64,000 bases of DNA. Source: Thioalkalivibrio sulfidiphilus. Lineage in GTDB: Bacteria > Pseudomonadota > Gammaproteobacteria > Ectothiorhodospirales > Ectothiorhodospiraceae. Where the stretch lies: NCBI RefSeq assembly GCF_000377945.1, contig NZ_KB898925.1:1-64000 (forward strand). Direction: 5' to 3'. The notes under the pieces were generated by a model. The model was not told where the DNA came from, ran no database searches, and saw only the letters and a program-made list of their open reading frames with translations. Shown here piece after piece: positions 36,491 through 46,877 of the stretch. Position 1 is the stretch's first letter. Each line of letters begins with the position of its first letter. The translations under genes and the position numbers were made by a program.

Positions 36491-36915
36491 CCCAGGGACC
36501 GGAAGACCCGCATATCCCCACCCTGACCCAGGTGATCAAACCGGCCGCCCGGCCCAGGACCCAGGACAGCGGCCCGCCGGGCACGCTGCCGCCGCCTACG
36601 GAACCCGTCGTGCCGTCGCCGGGGACCCTGCCCCCGGACCTGGACATCGACTTCTCCCTGGAGGCATTGGACGAACCATCCCTGTCCCTGGCACCGCCGG
36701 GCCTGCTGGAATCCCTGGCCCCCGCAACGACCCCGGCCACAGCCGACACCGCCCCTGAACCGCCGATGCGGGACCTGGAGGCCCTACGGGCAGGCATCGA
36801 ACAGGCCGTGGATGCCGCGCTCTCAGCCCAACTGCCCCAGCTGCGCGAACAGCTGGTGCGTGCCGTGATGGCCCGTCTCACCGAGGCCGATGAGACAGGC
36901 GGCCACCGCGCCTGA
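36487..36915 (+). CDS. Small proline-rich protein of the holC-valS region
   Basis: 142 residues, not recognised with certainty. The first ~90 residues are disordered and Pro-rich (PPGTLPPPTEPVVPSPGTLPP). The last ~45 form an amphipathic helix (LRAGIEQAVDAALSAQLPQLREQLVRAVMARL). The start codon overlaps the holC stop (ATGA), so it is translationally coupled to holC. There is no signal peptide. A similar small gene is often found between holC and valS in gammaproteobacteria, so it may be a conserved partner, but no function is assigned. Confidence 0.65.
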   Translation: MTQGPEDPHIPTLTQVIKPAARPRTQDSGPPGTLPPPTEPVVPSPGTLPPDLDIDFSLEALDEPSLSLAPPGLLESLAPATTPATADTAPEPPMRDLEALRAGIEQAVDAALSAQLPQLREQLVRAVMARLTEADETGGHRA

Positions 36916-37047
36916 TGTCCTGCCACAAATACCTTCCTTCGTCCTCTCACCGCCGCCGATCAGCCTGGGGAACTGCAACCTTCCTGTCATACTCTACACT
37001 TGCAGGTGAGGGTGTGTGCCGAACCAGCCAGGTAGGAGGTGGCGCCC

Positions 37048-38253
37048 ATGTCCAGGCGATGGTACCTGTTGATGTTGTGCCTGTTGCTCGTTCCGGGCCT
37101 TGCCTGGAGCGATACCGACCGGCTTGACCTCGATGAACGCCTGCGCGCCCTCGAGCGTGCCCTGGAGATCGAACGGGTGGCCGAGGGCTACCCAAGCCTG
37201 AGCATCGGCATCGTGCACCGGGGCGCGCCCGTCTACCTGAAAAGCCTGGGCTACGCGGACCAGGAAGCGGGCATCCCGGCCTCCCCCGACACCCTGTATC
37301 GCATCGGCTCACTGACCAAGGTCATTACCGCGTCCCTGATGGTGAGCCTGCGCGACCGGGGCTATCTGTCCCTGGACGACCCGGTGAGCGGCTACCTGCC
37401 CGGCATCATCCACCTGCCCTCGGACCCCCGGGGCGCCCGGCAGATCACCTTCCGGCATCTCGCCACCCATACCTCCGGACTGCCCCGCAACCCGGACAAC
37501 CTGCCCCGCCACGACAACAACCCCTTCGAAGGCTACGATCGCGCCCGCTTCTACGCAGGGGTGAACCAGACCCTGCTCATCTCCCCCACCGGCCGCTGGT
37601 ACAACTACTCCAACGCCGGCTACGGGCTGATCGGCATTGCCCTGGAACAGGCCGGTGGCGCCAGTTACGAGACCCTGCTCAGGCGTCACCTGCTTGAGCC
37701 CCTGGGCATGCACGACACCCTGATGAACGCCCTCGACGTCCATCCCCAGCGTGTCGCGGTGGGCTACAGCCTGCGCGACGGCCGGGTGCGGGAGCGGGAA
37801 TGGGACATGGGCGCCATGGAGGCCGCGGGAGGCCTCTACTCCACCGTGGAGGATCTCGCGCGCTTCCTCGCCCTGCACATGCGGGCCGGCAGCCACGGCA
37901 TCCTGCCCGTGGCCTCCGGCAGTCTCACGGAGATGCAGATGCCCCAGCGGGTACTGGACACCTGGGACCAGGCCGTGGGCATCGGTTGGCACGTGCGCCC
38001 CATGGGTCCCGTGGGCGACGTGGTCTGGCACACCGGCGCCCTGGGGGGCTACTCCAGCTACATGGGCTTCTCGCCAAGGCACGACGTGGGCGTGATCGTG
38101 CTCACCAACCGCTTCCGGAGCGTGGAACACTACGGCAACTGGCTGCTGCGCCGATCAGTGGAACTTTACGGGGAACCGACTCGCGTCGCCCGCCAGCCCG
38201 CCCTGTCCCCGGCATCCCCGGCAGAGTACCGTCTGGCCATCAGCGGCGGCTGA
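37048..38253 (+). CDS. Secreted serine hydrolase, class C beta-lactamase family
   Basis: 401 residues with a signal peptide (about 4-21). The active-site SLTK is Ser88-x2-Lys91, the YSN triad member is in WYNYSNAGYG (about 188) and the third motif is HTGALGG (about 331). These are the residues of class C beta-lactamases, D,D-peptidases and related esterases. The substrate is not clear; a cell-wall peptidase or esterase is as likely as a beta-lactamase. AGGAGGT lies 7 bp before ATG 37048, which settles the start over GTG 37039. Confidence 0.82.
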   Translation: MSRRWYLLMLCLLLVPGLAWSDTDRLDLDERLRALERALEIERVAEGYPSLSIGIVHRGAPVYLKSLGYADQEAGIPASPDTLYRIGSLTKVITASLMVSLRDRGYLSLDDPVSGYLPGIIHLPSDPRGARQITFRHLATHTSGLPRNPDNLPRHDNNPFEGYDRARFYAGVNQTLLISPTGRWYNYSNAGYGLIGIALEQAGGASYETLLRRHLLEPLGMHDTLMNALDVHPQRVAVGYSLRDGRVREREWDMGAMEAAGGLYSTVEDLARFLALHMRAGSHGILPVASGSLTEMQMPQRVLDTWDQAVGIGWHVRPMGPVGDVVWHTGALGGYSSYMGFSPRHDVGVIVLTNRFRSVEHYGNWLLRRSVELYGEPTRVARQPALSPASPAEYRLAISGG

Positions 38254-38280
38254 GCCCGCCAAACCCCGGCAGGCTTTCGC

Positions 38281-38286
38281 TATAAT
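38281..38286 (+). promoter_or_regulatory. Consensus -10 box of valS
   Basis: TATAAT 45 bp before the valS ATG, in a 77-bp gap after the hydrolase gene. A -35 box at the right distance is weak. The perfect -10 and its position make a valS promoter likely. Confidence 0.5.
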
Positions 38287-38330
38287 GGCGGGCTTTCGGC
38301 CCTGAGCTGGCCCCAAGCCCCCGGATCCCC

Positions 38331-41093
38331 ATGGACAAGACCTACGACCCCCGCGCCATCGAACAGTCCCTGTACGAGCAATGGGAGCGCGCCGGCCATT
38401 TCCGCCCCAGCGGCCAGGGCACCCCCTACTGCATCATGCTGCCGCCGCCCAACGTGACCGGCACCCTGCACATGGGCCACGCCTTTCAGCACACCCTCAT
38501 GGACACCCTCATGCGCTACCACCGCATGCGCGGCGACGATGCCCTGTGGCAGGGCGGCACGGACCACGCGGGCATCGCCACCCAGATGGTGGTGGAACGC
38601 CAGTTGGCCGCCGACAAGGTGAGCCGCCACGACCTGGGCCGGGACAAGTTCCTGGAGCGGGTCTGGCAGTGGAAGGAGCAGTCCGGCGGCACCATCACCC
38701 GGCAGATGCGCCGGCTCGGCAACAGCATCGACTGGGAGCGGGAACGCTTCACCATGGACGAGGGCCTGTCCAGGGCGGTGCGCGAGGTGTTCGTGCGCCT
38801 CCATGACGAGGGCCTCATCTACCGGGGCAAGCGCCTGGTGAACTGGGACCCGGTGCTGCACACCGCGGTCTCGGATCTGGAGGTCGTCTCCGAGGAAGAA
38901 CAGGGAAAACTCTGGCACCTGCGCTACCCGCTGGCCGACGGCTCCGGGCACCTGGTGGTGGCCACCACCCGCCCCGAGACCATGCTGGGCGACACCGCCG
39001 TGGCGGTGCACCCGGAGGACGAACGCTACCGGCACCTGATCGGCAAGCAGGTGGCCCTGCCGCTCACCGGCCGCAGCATCCCGGTGATCGCCGACGACTA
39101 CGTGGAACCGGAGTTCGGCTCCGGCTGCGTGAAGATCACCCCGGCCCACGACTTCAACGACTACGCCATGGGACAGCGCCACGGCCTGCCCATGATCAAC
39201 ATCTTCACCGTAGACGCGAAGATCAACGACGAGGCCCCCGAGGCCTACCGGGGCCTGGACCGCTTCGAGGCCCGCAAGCGCATCGTCGCGGACCTGGAGG
39301 CCCAGGGCCTGCTGGAGCGCATCGACGACCACAAGCTCATGGTGCCCCGGGGCGATCGCACCGGCGCGGTCATCGAACCCTTCCTCACCGACCAGTGGTA
39401 CGTGAAGGCCGGCCCCCTGGCCGAGCCCGCCATCGCCGCCGTGGAGGACGGGCGCATCCGCTTCGTGCCCGAGAACTGGAGCAAGACCTACTTCGAGTGG
39501 ATGCGCAACATCGAGGACTGGTGCATCTCCCGCCAGATCTGGTGGGGCCACCGCATCCCCGCCTGGTACGACGCCGACGGCAACATCTACGTGGCCCACG
39601 ACGAGGCCGAGGTGCGCAGTAAATACCAGCTGGGCGATGAGGTCGCACTCACCCAGGACCCGGACGTGCTGGACACCTGGTTCAGCTCGGCGCTGTGGCC
39701 CTTCTCCACCCTGGGCTGGCCGGAGAAGACCCCGGAGCTTGCCCGCTACTACCCCACCAACGTGCTGGTCACGGGCTTTGACATCATCTTCTTCTGGGTC
39801 GCCCGGATGATCATGATGGGGCTCAAGTTCATGGACGACGTGCCCTTCCGTGAGGTCTACATCACCGGGCTGATCCGCGACGCGGAAGGCCAGAAGATGT
39901 CCAAGTCCAAGGGCAACGTGCTCGACCCCATCGATCTCATCGACGGCATCACCCTGGACGCCCTGCTGGAGAAACGCACCCAGGGACTCATGCAGCCCCA
40001 GATGGCCAAGAAGATCGAGCAGGCCACCCGCAAGCAGTTTCCCGACGGCATCCCGCCCTTTGGCACCGACGCCCTGCGCTTCACGCTCGCATCGCTGGCC
40101 TCCACCGGCCGGGACATCAAGTTCGACCTGGGCCGCATCGAGGGCTACCGCAACTTCTGCAACAAGCTGTGGAACGCCGCCCGCTACGTGCTCATGAACA
40201 CCGAGGGCCAGGACACGGGTCTCGGCAACGAGCCGGTGGAACTGTCGCTCGCCGACCGCTGGATCCAGTCCCGCCTGCAGGGCGCCATCGCCCAGGTGCG
40301 CGGCCACCTGGACCAGTACCGCTTCGACCTGGCCGCCCAGGCCCTCTACGAGTTCACCTGGCACGACTACTGCGACTGGTACCTGGAGCTGTCCAAGCCG
40401 GTGCTCACCGGCGACTCCAGCGCAGCGCAGCAGCGCGGCACGCGGCAGACCCTGGTGCGGGTGCTGGATGCCCTGCTGCGCCTCATGCACCCCATCATGC
40501 CCTTCATCACCGAGGCCATCTGGCGCCAGGTGGGCCCGCTGGCGGGAAGCACCGGCGACACCCTCATGCACCTGGCCTACCCGGTGCGGGACGAGGCCCG
40601 TGTGGATGCCCAGGCGGAAAGCGAGATCGAGTGGGTGAAGACCTTCATCCTGGGCATGCGCCGCATCCGCGCCGAGATGGACATCTCCCCGGGCAAGCCC
40701 CTGCCCCTGCTGATCGACAACTGGAAGGACGCCGACCGCGCCCGCTACGCCCAGGCCGAGGCCTTCATCCGCTTCCTGGGCAAGCCCGAGTCAGTCACCT
40801 GGCTCGATGCGGGCACTGAGGCCCCCGAATCCGCCATGGCCCTGGTGGGCGAGATGCGCCTGCTGATCCCGCTCGCGGGTCTGATCGACAAGGACGCCGA
40901 GATCGCCCGCCTGGAAAAGGAACGGGTCAAGGTGCAGAAGAACCTGGAGGTGTGCAGCGCCAAGCTCGCCAACCCCAGCTTCGTGGACCGCGCCCCCGCC
41001 GAGGTGGTGGACAAGGAACGGGCCAGGGTGGCGGAGATGGGCGTGACCCTCAAGGAACTGGAGTCGCAGCTGGAGAAGATACGAAGGCTCTAG
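38331..41093 (+). CDS. valS: Valyl-tRNA synthetase
   Basis: 920 residues. The class I signatures are HMGH in [14 protein letters not shown] (about 33-46) and KMSKSKGN (about 522). The editing (CP1) domain lies between them. The tRNA-binding domain and a C-terminal coiled coil ([20 protein letters not shown]... to the end) complete the protein. It charges tRNA-Val. The gene ends CTC-TAG, immediately joined by GACAAG repeat units. Convergent with the small membrane protein gene at 41.4 kb. Confidence 0.96.
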   Translation: MDKTYDPRAIEQSLYEQWERAGHFRPSGQGTPYCIMLPPPNVTGTLHMGHAFQHTLMDTLMRYHRMRGDDALWQGGTDHAGIATQMVVERQLAADKVSRHDLGRDKFLERVWQWKEQSGGTITRQMRRLGNSIDWERERFTMDEGLSRAVREVFVRLHDEGLIYRGKRLVNWDPVLHTAVSDLEVVSEEEQGKLWHLRYPLADGSGHLVVATTRPETMLGDTAVAVHPEDERYRHLIGKQVALPLTGRSIPVIADDYVEPEFGSGCVKITPAHDFNDYAMGQRHGLPMINIFTVDAKINDEAPEAYRGLDRFEARKRIVADLEAQGLLERIDDHKLMVPRGDRTGAVIEPFLTDQWYVKAGPLAEPAIAAVEDGRIRFVPENWSKTYFEWMRNIEDWCISRQIWWGHRIPAWYDADGNIYVAHDEAEVRSKYQLGDEVALTQDPDVLDTWFSSALWPFSTLGWPEKTPELARYYPTNVLVTGFDIIFFWVARMIMMGLKFMDDVPFREVYITGLIRDAEGQKMSKSKGNVLDPIDLIDGITLDALLEKRTQGLMQPQMAKKIEQATRKQFPDGIPPFGTDALRFTLASLASTGRDIKFDLGRIEGYRNFCNKLWNAARYVLMNTEGQDTGLGNEPVELSLADRWIQSRLQGAIAQVRGHLDQYRFDLAAQALYEFTWHDYCDWYLELSKPVLTGDSSAAQQRGTRQTLVRVLDALLRLMHPIMPFITEAIWRQVGPLAGSTGDTLMHLAYPVRDEARVDAQAESEIEWVKTFILGMRRIRAEMDISPGKPLPLLIDNWKDADRARYAQAEAFIRFLGKPESVTWLDAGTEAPESAMALVGEMRLLIPLAGLIDKDAEIARLEKERVKVQKNLEVCSAKLANPSFVDRAPAEVVDKERARVAEMGVTLKELESQLEKIRRL

Positions 41094-41128
41094 AGACAAG
41101 AGACAAGTGGGCAGAGACAAGAAGGGCA
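41092..41128. repeat. Short-unit array, single arm (AGACAAG, period 7)
   Basis: AGAGACAAGAGACAAGTGGG and AGAGACAAGAAGG directly after valS, the same units as the left arms at 51211 and 52324. No right arm follows. Confidence 0.65.
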
Positions 41129-41145
41129 CGTAAGAGTAAGCATTC

Positions 41146-41220
41146 CTCTCACGGAGCCACGGGGACACGGAGGAGTATCGTGACGATGATATTCTCCGTG
41201 TCTCCGTGGCCCCGTGAGAG
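41146..41220. repeat. Paired short-unit inverted repeat (CCACGGNG, period 8)
   Basis: TCACGGAG/CCACGGGG/ACACGGAG on the left and the near-exact complement on the right (three mismatches over about 27 bp) around a short spacer. It lies between convergent valS and the 41363-41836 gene. The rest of the 269-bp gap holds the single arm at 41092 and nothing else recognised. Confidence 0.85.
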
Positions 41221-41362
41221 CGCGATTCCCGAGGCGTCGGAGAAAAACCCTGAAGGCCTGAGCCTCTACCCAAAGCGCCAAGGCGTAGAGAATGATTCAA
41301 GAATTCATCGACTCTCTGCGTCTCGGCGTCCCTGCGGCCGAACATACCGCGGCGTCAGACAT

Positions 41363-41836
41363 TCACGGCAAGACCAGGGCCAGACTCTCCAGCTCGTCCA
41401 GATGCAGTTCCAGGGCGCGCAGGCGCTCGACCATGAGTTGTCGTTTGTCGGCCGGCAGTTCATTGAGCAACAGGATCAGCTGTTCGACCAGCCGCAGGCG
41501 GTGGGTGTTGTCCTCAAGACCCATCTCCTCCACCAGGGCGGTGATGCGCCCGAAGTCCAGATCGGCTCCGGACAGCAGTTCGAGCAACTCGCCGCTCATG
41601 ATGCGCTGCTGGGCCTGGCGGCGGGCGTCCCGGCCCTCGGCGAAGCGTCCCAGGCTTACCAGGCGGTGCCGCCATTCAGGCTCCGCGTCCAGGTCGGTCA
41701 TGAGTCGTTGCAGGTCCGACACCAGGGCGGCGTCGGGAGGCGGGGGTGGCGCGGGTGCGGCGGCCCGCTGGGCGAACAGGAAACCATTGGCGAACAGGGA
41801 CAGCACCAGCAGTGCCGTCAGGATCCACGTCTGCAT
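41363..41836 (-). CDS. Small membrane-anchored protein, function unknown
   Basis: 157 residues. An N-terminal hydrophobic segment (about 5-22) is a signal anchor, followed by a Pro-rich linker (AAAPAPPPPPDAALV) and a helical domain rich in Leu, Glu and Arg (about 40-157). The layout resembles periplasmic helical-hairpin proteins of the CnrX/ZraP/Spy kind, but no metal-binding or LTxxQ motif is seen, so I do not assign it to them. It is transcribed toward valS and preceded by a MITE-like element. Confidence 0.65.
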   Translation of the reverse strand: MQTWILTALLVLSLFANGFLFAQRAAAPAPPPPPDAALVSDLQRLMTDLDAEPEWRHRLVSLGRFAEGRDARRQAQQRIMSGELLELLSGADLDFGRITALVEEMGLEDNTHRLRLVEQLILLLNELPADKRQLMVERLRALELHLDELESLALVLP

Positions 41837-41887
41837 AAAACCTCCGGTGGCTCAATCGCCGTCTTCTGTGGACGGCTGTGCTCGATC

Positions 41888-42128
41888 ATCCTAGAAACGG
41901 CAGTTGAACGCGCCCGAGTGTGCGGTTTTCGTGTTGTCTGGCAAGGCGCGACGACGAGGAATGGTCGTTCCATTCCGAGGAGTCGCAACGCCGCCAGGCG
42001 ACACGAAAACCGTGCAATCGGGTGCGTAGCGGGGCTCACCCGATGGGTGAGCGTCATCGAAGCCGCGATCGTCAGTGACCATGGGACCTGGCGAAGGAAA
42101 TCGAGCGGTCAACTGCCGTTTCTAGGAT
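41888..42128. mobile_element. 241-bp MITE-like nested inverted-repeat element
   Basis: Perfect 20-bp terminal inverted repeats (41888-41907 and 42109-42128, beginning ATCCTAGAAACGG) flank a non-coding body. Inside is a second, imperfect 23-bp repeat (41920-41942 with 41993-42015, core CGGTTTTCGTGT) and at its centre a 7-bp hairpin GGAATGG-TCGTT-CCATTCC (41958-41976). A further dyad, GCTCACCC-GAT-GGGTGAGC, lies near 42038. There is no open frame. The flanks may share a 3-bp TCA duplication if the outermost A-T pair is not counted. It fills most of the 345-bp gap between prfC and the next gene. Confidence 0.7.
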
Positions 42129-42181
42129 CATATCAAGCCACCGAGCAACGCAGGGACCGGCCGTCGTGGAGCCGAGACCGC

Positions 42182-43777
<1,596 letters not shown>

Positions 43778-43833
43778 GGGAATCTGGGGCTGATGGAAAC
43801 CGGCTATTGTAACCGATTCGGACAGGGCTTATT

Positions 43834-43993
43834 GGACAGGATTGACAGGGTCAAAAGAAGTGCGGTTTCTGACAGGATTAACATGATTCACAGGATTTGA
43901 AAGCAAACGATCCAATCTTGTGAATCATGTTAATCCTGTCAGACCCAGCTTTATATCGCCTCTAAATCCTGAAAAGTCCTGTCAATCCTGTCC
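43834..43993. repeat. Paired short-unit inverted repeat (ACAGGATTN, period 9)
   Basis: Nonamer units GACAGGATT/AACATGATT/CACAGGATT and their complements. The inner arms 43871-43892 and 43919-43940 are perfect 22-bp complements; an outer pair (ACAGGATTGACAGG / CCTGTCAATCCTGT) extends the structure. The right end overlaps the last codons and stop of the gene ending at 43982. Same family as 609-698. Confidence 0.9.
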
Positions 43994-44575
43994 ATCTCTG
44001 TACCCCTGACCCGTCAAAGCATTGCGCATAAACCGTCGCCGCTCCTCCGGTTCCATCTCCCGCAGCCGTTCCCGCAGGGCACGGCGCTCATCCTCGGGCA
44101 GGGTCTTGAGGTGCTCATGCCAGCGGCGGTGACGATCCCGAGCCGCCTCGCGCTCCTCGGGGCTCATGGCCTCCCAGCGCGCGCGCAGGCGTTCGCGCTC
44201 CTCCGGCGGCAGGGCGCGGAAGCGCTCCCAGCGTTCCCGGGTGGCGGCCCGTTCCTCCGGATCCATGCGCTCCAGCCGTTCCAGCCTTTCACTGAAGCGG
44301 GCCTGCTCCTCCGGCCCCATATGCCGCCAGCGTTCCGCCGCCCGCAACAGGCGATGGCGATGGCCGTCCGGCAGTGAATCCCAGGATGCTGCGTAGGGCG
44401 CCAGCAGGGCACGCTGTTCGCGGTTGAGCTCCGACCAGGCCGGTGCCGGCTGCTCCGCCACCTTGTGATAGCCCTGATGGGCGTGATTGCCCTCGTGGTG
44501 CCGATGTCCCGCCCCGGCGGGCGAGGCCGCGAAGGTGAGCGCGCCCAGCAGCAGCATGAGCAGAAGGCTCCGCAT
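43982..44575 (-). CDS. Secreted DUF3106-type protein
   Basis: 197 residues. A signal peptide (about 1-22) is followed by a His-rich stretch (GHRHHEGNHAHQGYH) that could bind metal. The rest is a charged helical repeat in which '(M/L)xPEEReRxRxRWExxxxLxPEER' recurs, the DUF3106 pattern. The segment RARWEAMSPEEREAARDR is almost the same as one in the small secreted protein at 45572-46003. It is the last gene of the sigma / anti-sigma operon and its ATG overlaps the anti-sigma stop (TGATG). The last residues and stop codon (DGQD-TGA) come from repeat DNA. Confidence 0.75.
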   Translation of the reverse strand: MRSLLLMLLLGALTFAASPAGAGHRHHEGNHAHQGYHKVAEQPAPAWSELNREQRALLAPYAASWDSLPDGHRHRLLRAAERWRHMGPEEQARFSERLERLERMDPEERAATRERWERFRALPPEERERLRARWEAMSPEEREAARDRHRRWHEHLKTLPEDERRALRERLREMEPEERRRFMRNALTGQGYRDGQD

Positions 44576-44940
44576 CAGCCCCGCTCCTCCAGGGCCCAGG
44601 CCAGGAATTCCGGGTCGGCGCCGGCATCGCCCTCCTCCAGCACCAGCAGCAGCTCCAGGTCGTCCAGTTGCGCCAGCTGGGCCGGCAGGGGTTCCAGGCC
44701 ATCGGGACGCATGAGCAGCAGGCCGGCCACCAGCATCACCGAGGCGGCCACGGCCAGGCCGTAGGCGGGCATGCGGGACGGCCGGCGGCGGCGCCGTTCA
44801 AAGGCCTCGCGGCGGCCTTGGGCGAGGCGCTGCGCCTCCTCGGCACTCAAACCGCTGTCGCGGTCGAGCCGGTCCCGGACGCGCGCCATCAGGGCGTCAT
44901 CGCGGGGGTTTTCGTGCTGCTCTGTGTCGTTGCGGTTCAT
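44575..44940 (-). CDS. Putative anti-sigma factor (single-pass)
   Basis: 121 residues. The N-terminal ~55 are cytosolic and charged, a single membrane helix (about 58-80, YGLAVAASVMLVAGLLLM) follows and the short periplasmic end is acidic. No zinc-binding ASD motif is visible. The gene overlaps the ECF sigma gene by 4 bp and is followed by DUF3106, so an anti-sigma role is inferred from topology and context rather than from a domain match. Confidence 0.65.
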   Translation of the reverse strand: MNRNDTEQHENPRDDALMARVRDRLDRDSGLSAEEAQRLAQGRREAFERRRRRPSRMPAYGLAVAASVMLVAGLLLMRPDGLEPLPAQLAQLDDLELLLVLEEGDAGADPEFLAWALEERG

Positions 44941-45536
44941 CGGTACGCCTCCAGCCGCTGCCTGAGTGCGGCCATGGCACGGTGCACATGGGTCTTCACG
45001 CTGCCCTCGCTGATGCCCAGGGCCTGGGCCGTCTCGGCGGTGTCCAGTCCTTCCCAGACCCGTAGCAGGAAGGCCTGTTGCTGGCGCAGGGGCAGCGACG
45101 CCAGGGCCCTCTCCAGATCCTCGCCGAAGTGCTCGTCACTCAAGGCCTGGTCCGGTTCCGGGGTGCGGGTGTCGGCCCAGTCGTCCGGCCCCCTGTCCCG
45201 GTCGTCCTCGTCGTGGCCGTTGCCTGCGAAACCGAACAGGGAGACCACTCGGCTGCGCACACTGCGCCGGCGATGGGCATCCATGATACGGCTCTGCAGG
45301 ATGCGCCAGAACAAAGGCTGCCATTCGGACTCCGGCCGGTCAGCGTAGCGGGTGATCAGCTTCTCCATGGCGTCCTGCACCACATCCAGGGCCGCGTCGC
45401 GGTCATTGAGCGCCAGGGCGGCCATGCGCACTGCCCGTGCCTGGACCCCGGACAGGAACCGGTCGAGAGAGACTTCGTTGTCCGTCGCGTTCGTCCGGTC
45501 CAAGCCAGGCGTTCCTTCTCGGGTGTTCGGGTCCAC
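44937..45536 (-). CDS. ECF-family RNA polymerase sigma factor
   Basis: 199 residues. Region 2 is seen as ALNDRDAALDVVQDAMEKLITRY (about 44-66) and PLFWRILQSRIMDAHRR. Region 4 is LASLPLRQQQAFLLRVWEGLDTAETAQALGISEGSVKTHVHRAM with the helix-turn-helix at about 170-190. Between them lies a charged, Asp-rich linker (about 105-130). It should direct transcription of an envelope-related regulon, restrained by the product of the next gene. The secreted protein gene at 45572 lies 35 bp upstream, so all four genes are probably one operon. Confidence 0.88.
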   Translation of the reverse strand: MDPNTREGTPGLDRTNATDNEVSLDRFLSGVQARAVRMAALALNDRDAALDVVQDAMEKLITRYADRPESEWQPLFWRILQSRIMDAHRRRSVRSRVVSLFGFAGNGHDEDDRDRGPDDWADTRTPEPDQALSDEHFGEDLERALASLPLRQQQAFLLRVWEGLDTAETAQALGISEGSVKTHVHRAMAALRQRLEAYR

Positions 45537-45571
45537 CGGGCGGCGGGCCGGCCCGCCGCCCGGGGAGGGGT

Positions 45572-46003
45572 CTATCGGTGGCTGTGGCCACGCATCCCGC
45601 CGCGACGCTCACGCATCTCCTGGCGCTTGGCCTCGCGCTCCTCGGGGCTCATGGCCTCCCAGGCGGCACGGCGCTCGTCCATGCGCATGCGGGCCTGCAC
45701 CCGGTAGTTCTCCTTCTCCGCGTCGGACAGGGTGTTCCAGTGCATGCGCATGGCCATGTGCTGCACCCGTTTCTGCTCGCGGTGGGCCTTGCGCTCCTCA
45801 TCGCTCATGTTGGCAAAGCGCTCGTGGTGACGGCCCTTGTGACCGTAGCCGCCTTCACCCTCGGCACGGGCCATCATCATGTGCCCATGATCTCCGTGCC
45901 GGGCTTCGCGGTCACCGTGAAAACTGTGGGCCAGCACGGGTACCGACAGCGCCATGGTGCCGATGATACCGATCGTGAGAATCGTGCGGGAAAGCTTGCT
46001 CAT
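45572..46003 (-). CDS. Small secreted Spy/CpxP-like protein, His-rich
   Basis: 143 residues. A signal peptide (about 1-24, ending VPVLA) precedes a His-rich region (HSFHGDREARHGDHGHMMM) and helical repeats (NMSDEERKAHREQKRV... and AAWEAMSPEEREAKRQEM). It is similar in kind to periplasmic stress proteins and shares the WEAMSPEEREA segment with the DUF3106 protein at the other end of the operon. AGGAG lies 7 bp before ATG 46003, preferred to ATG 46009. It probably buffers metals or misfolded proteins in the periplasm; this is inferred. Confidence 0.7.
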   Translation of the reverse strand: MSKLSRTILTIGIIGTMALSVPVLAHSFHGDREARHGDHGHMMMARAEGEGGYGHKGRHHERFANMSDEERKAHREQKRVQHMAMRMHWNTLSDAEKENYRVQARMRMDERRAAWEAMSPEEREAKRQEMRERRGGMRGHSHR

Positions 46004-46054
46004 GGTCATGCTCCTGGTGATTCGTGGTCCGGCGGATTACCGGCCTTCAGGAGC

Positions 46055-46081
46055 TAGAACGCGCGAGCGGGGAATCGGTTG
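46055..46081 (-). promoter_or_regulatory. Candidate ECF-type promoter of the sigma operon
   Basis: On the minus strand CAACC (46081-46077), 15 bp, then CGTTCTA (46061-46055), about 50 bp before ATG 46003. An AACC -35 and a CGTnnTA-like -10 are typical of ECF promoters. It would make the operon self-activating. Confidence 0.35.
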
Positions 46082-46091
46082 ACGAAAGGGC

Positions 46092-46164
46092 AATTCAAAA
46101 TTCAAAGATCAAAATTCAAAGGAGACCGCCCACCTTTGAATCTTGAATTTTAAATTTTGAATCA
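46092..46164. repeat. Paired short-unit inverted repeat (ATTCAAA, period 7)
   Basis: ATTCAAA/ATTCAAA/GATCAAA/ATTCAAA and complementary TTTGAAT units around a short spacer, between two leftward genes. The rimI stop codon TGA is in the right arm. Confidence 0.85.
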
Positions 46165-46629
46165 ACCAGATAGGTCCCTGGCCAGCACCAGGGCGTCCTC
46201 CCGGCCGTTGTCCGCGGGATAGTAGCGCTTGCGCAGGCCCACCTCGTTGAAGCCCTCGCTGTAGTAGAGCTGCACAGCCGGGGTGTTGGAGGGGCGCACC
46301 TCCAGGAAGGCGGTCTCCACCTTGTGCCGGCGGGCGTGGTCCAGGAGCCCCCGCAGCAGGATGCGACCGTAGCCCCGTCCCTGGCATTCGGGGCGCACGC
46401 ACAGGTTGAGCACGTGACATTCCCCGACCGCCATGGACATCACACCGTAGCCCACCAGCCGTTGCGCCTCGGTCATCACCCAGCAGGAATAGCCGACACG
46501 CATGCAGTCCCGGAAGATCCCCTCGGTCCAGGGATAGGGATAGGCACTGAGCTCCACGACCATGATCTCGTCCAGATCCTCGTGACGCATGGGGCGAAGC
46601 TGCGGGTTTGTACTGAGAATGGCGCTCAA
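46162..46629 (-). CDS. rimI: Ribosomal-protein-alanine N-acetyltransferase RimI
   Basis: 155 residues of GNAT fold. The acetyl-CoA loop is RPECQGRGYGRILLRGLLDHA (about 79-99), the R/Q-x2-G-x-G/A motif. LEVRPSNTPAVQLYYSEGFNEVGLRKRYY is the RimI-type C-terminal signature. It acetylates the N-terminus of ribosomal protein S18. The start MSAILSTNPQLRPM agrees with the family's position of the first strand. It is flanked on both sides by paired repeats. Confidence 0.88.
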   Translation of the reverse strand: MSAILSTNPQLRPMRHEDLDEIMVVELSAYPYPWTEGIFRDCMRVGYSCWVMTEAQRLVGYGVMSMAVGECHVLNLCVRPECQGRGYGRILLRGLLDHARRHKVETAFLEVRPSNTPAVQLYYSEGFNEVGLRKRYYPADNGREDALVLARDLSG

Positions 46630-46665
46630 GGTCGACTGCTCGCGATATCTCCATGGAAGGGGGAT

Positions 46666-46815
46666 GGGTCCGCGAATGAACGCAAATCAACGCGAATTTA
46701 GGGAAGCAAACCTCAAAGACCGCAAGAGATCCACCTCAGGAGATGGGTTCGTCGCGACTTTCACGCTCTCGCATCTGAACTTCATTCGCGTTGATTTGCG
46801 TTCATTCGCGGACCC
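46666..46815. repeat. Paired inverted repeat with 32-bp perfect arms (period 10)
   Basis: Left arm 46666-46697 (GGGTCCGCGAATGAACGCAA...) and right arm 46784-46815 are exact complements around an 86-bp non-coding spacer. The units CGCGAATGAA/CGCAAATCAA/CGCGAATTTA repeat with period 10. It fills most of the 248-bp gap between rimI and the uracil-DNA glycosylase gene. Confidence 0.9.
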
Positions 46816-46877
46816 CCTGAATGCAAGACCCCAATCTGCCGAAGTCGCTTCTGGGCTTCAAGCCGCATAGGGCGGAT

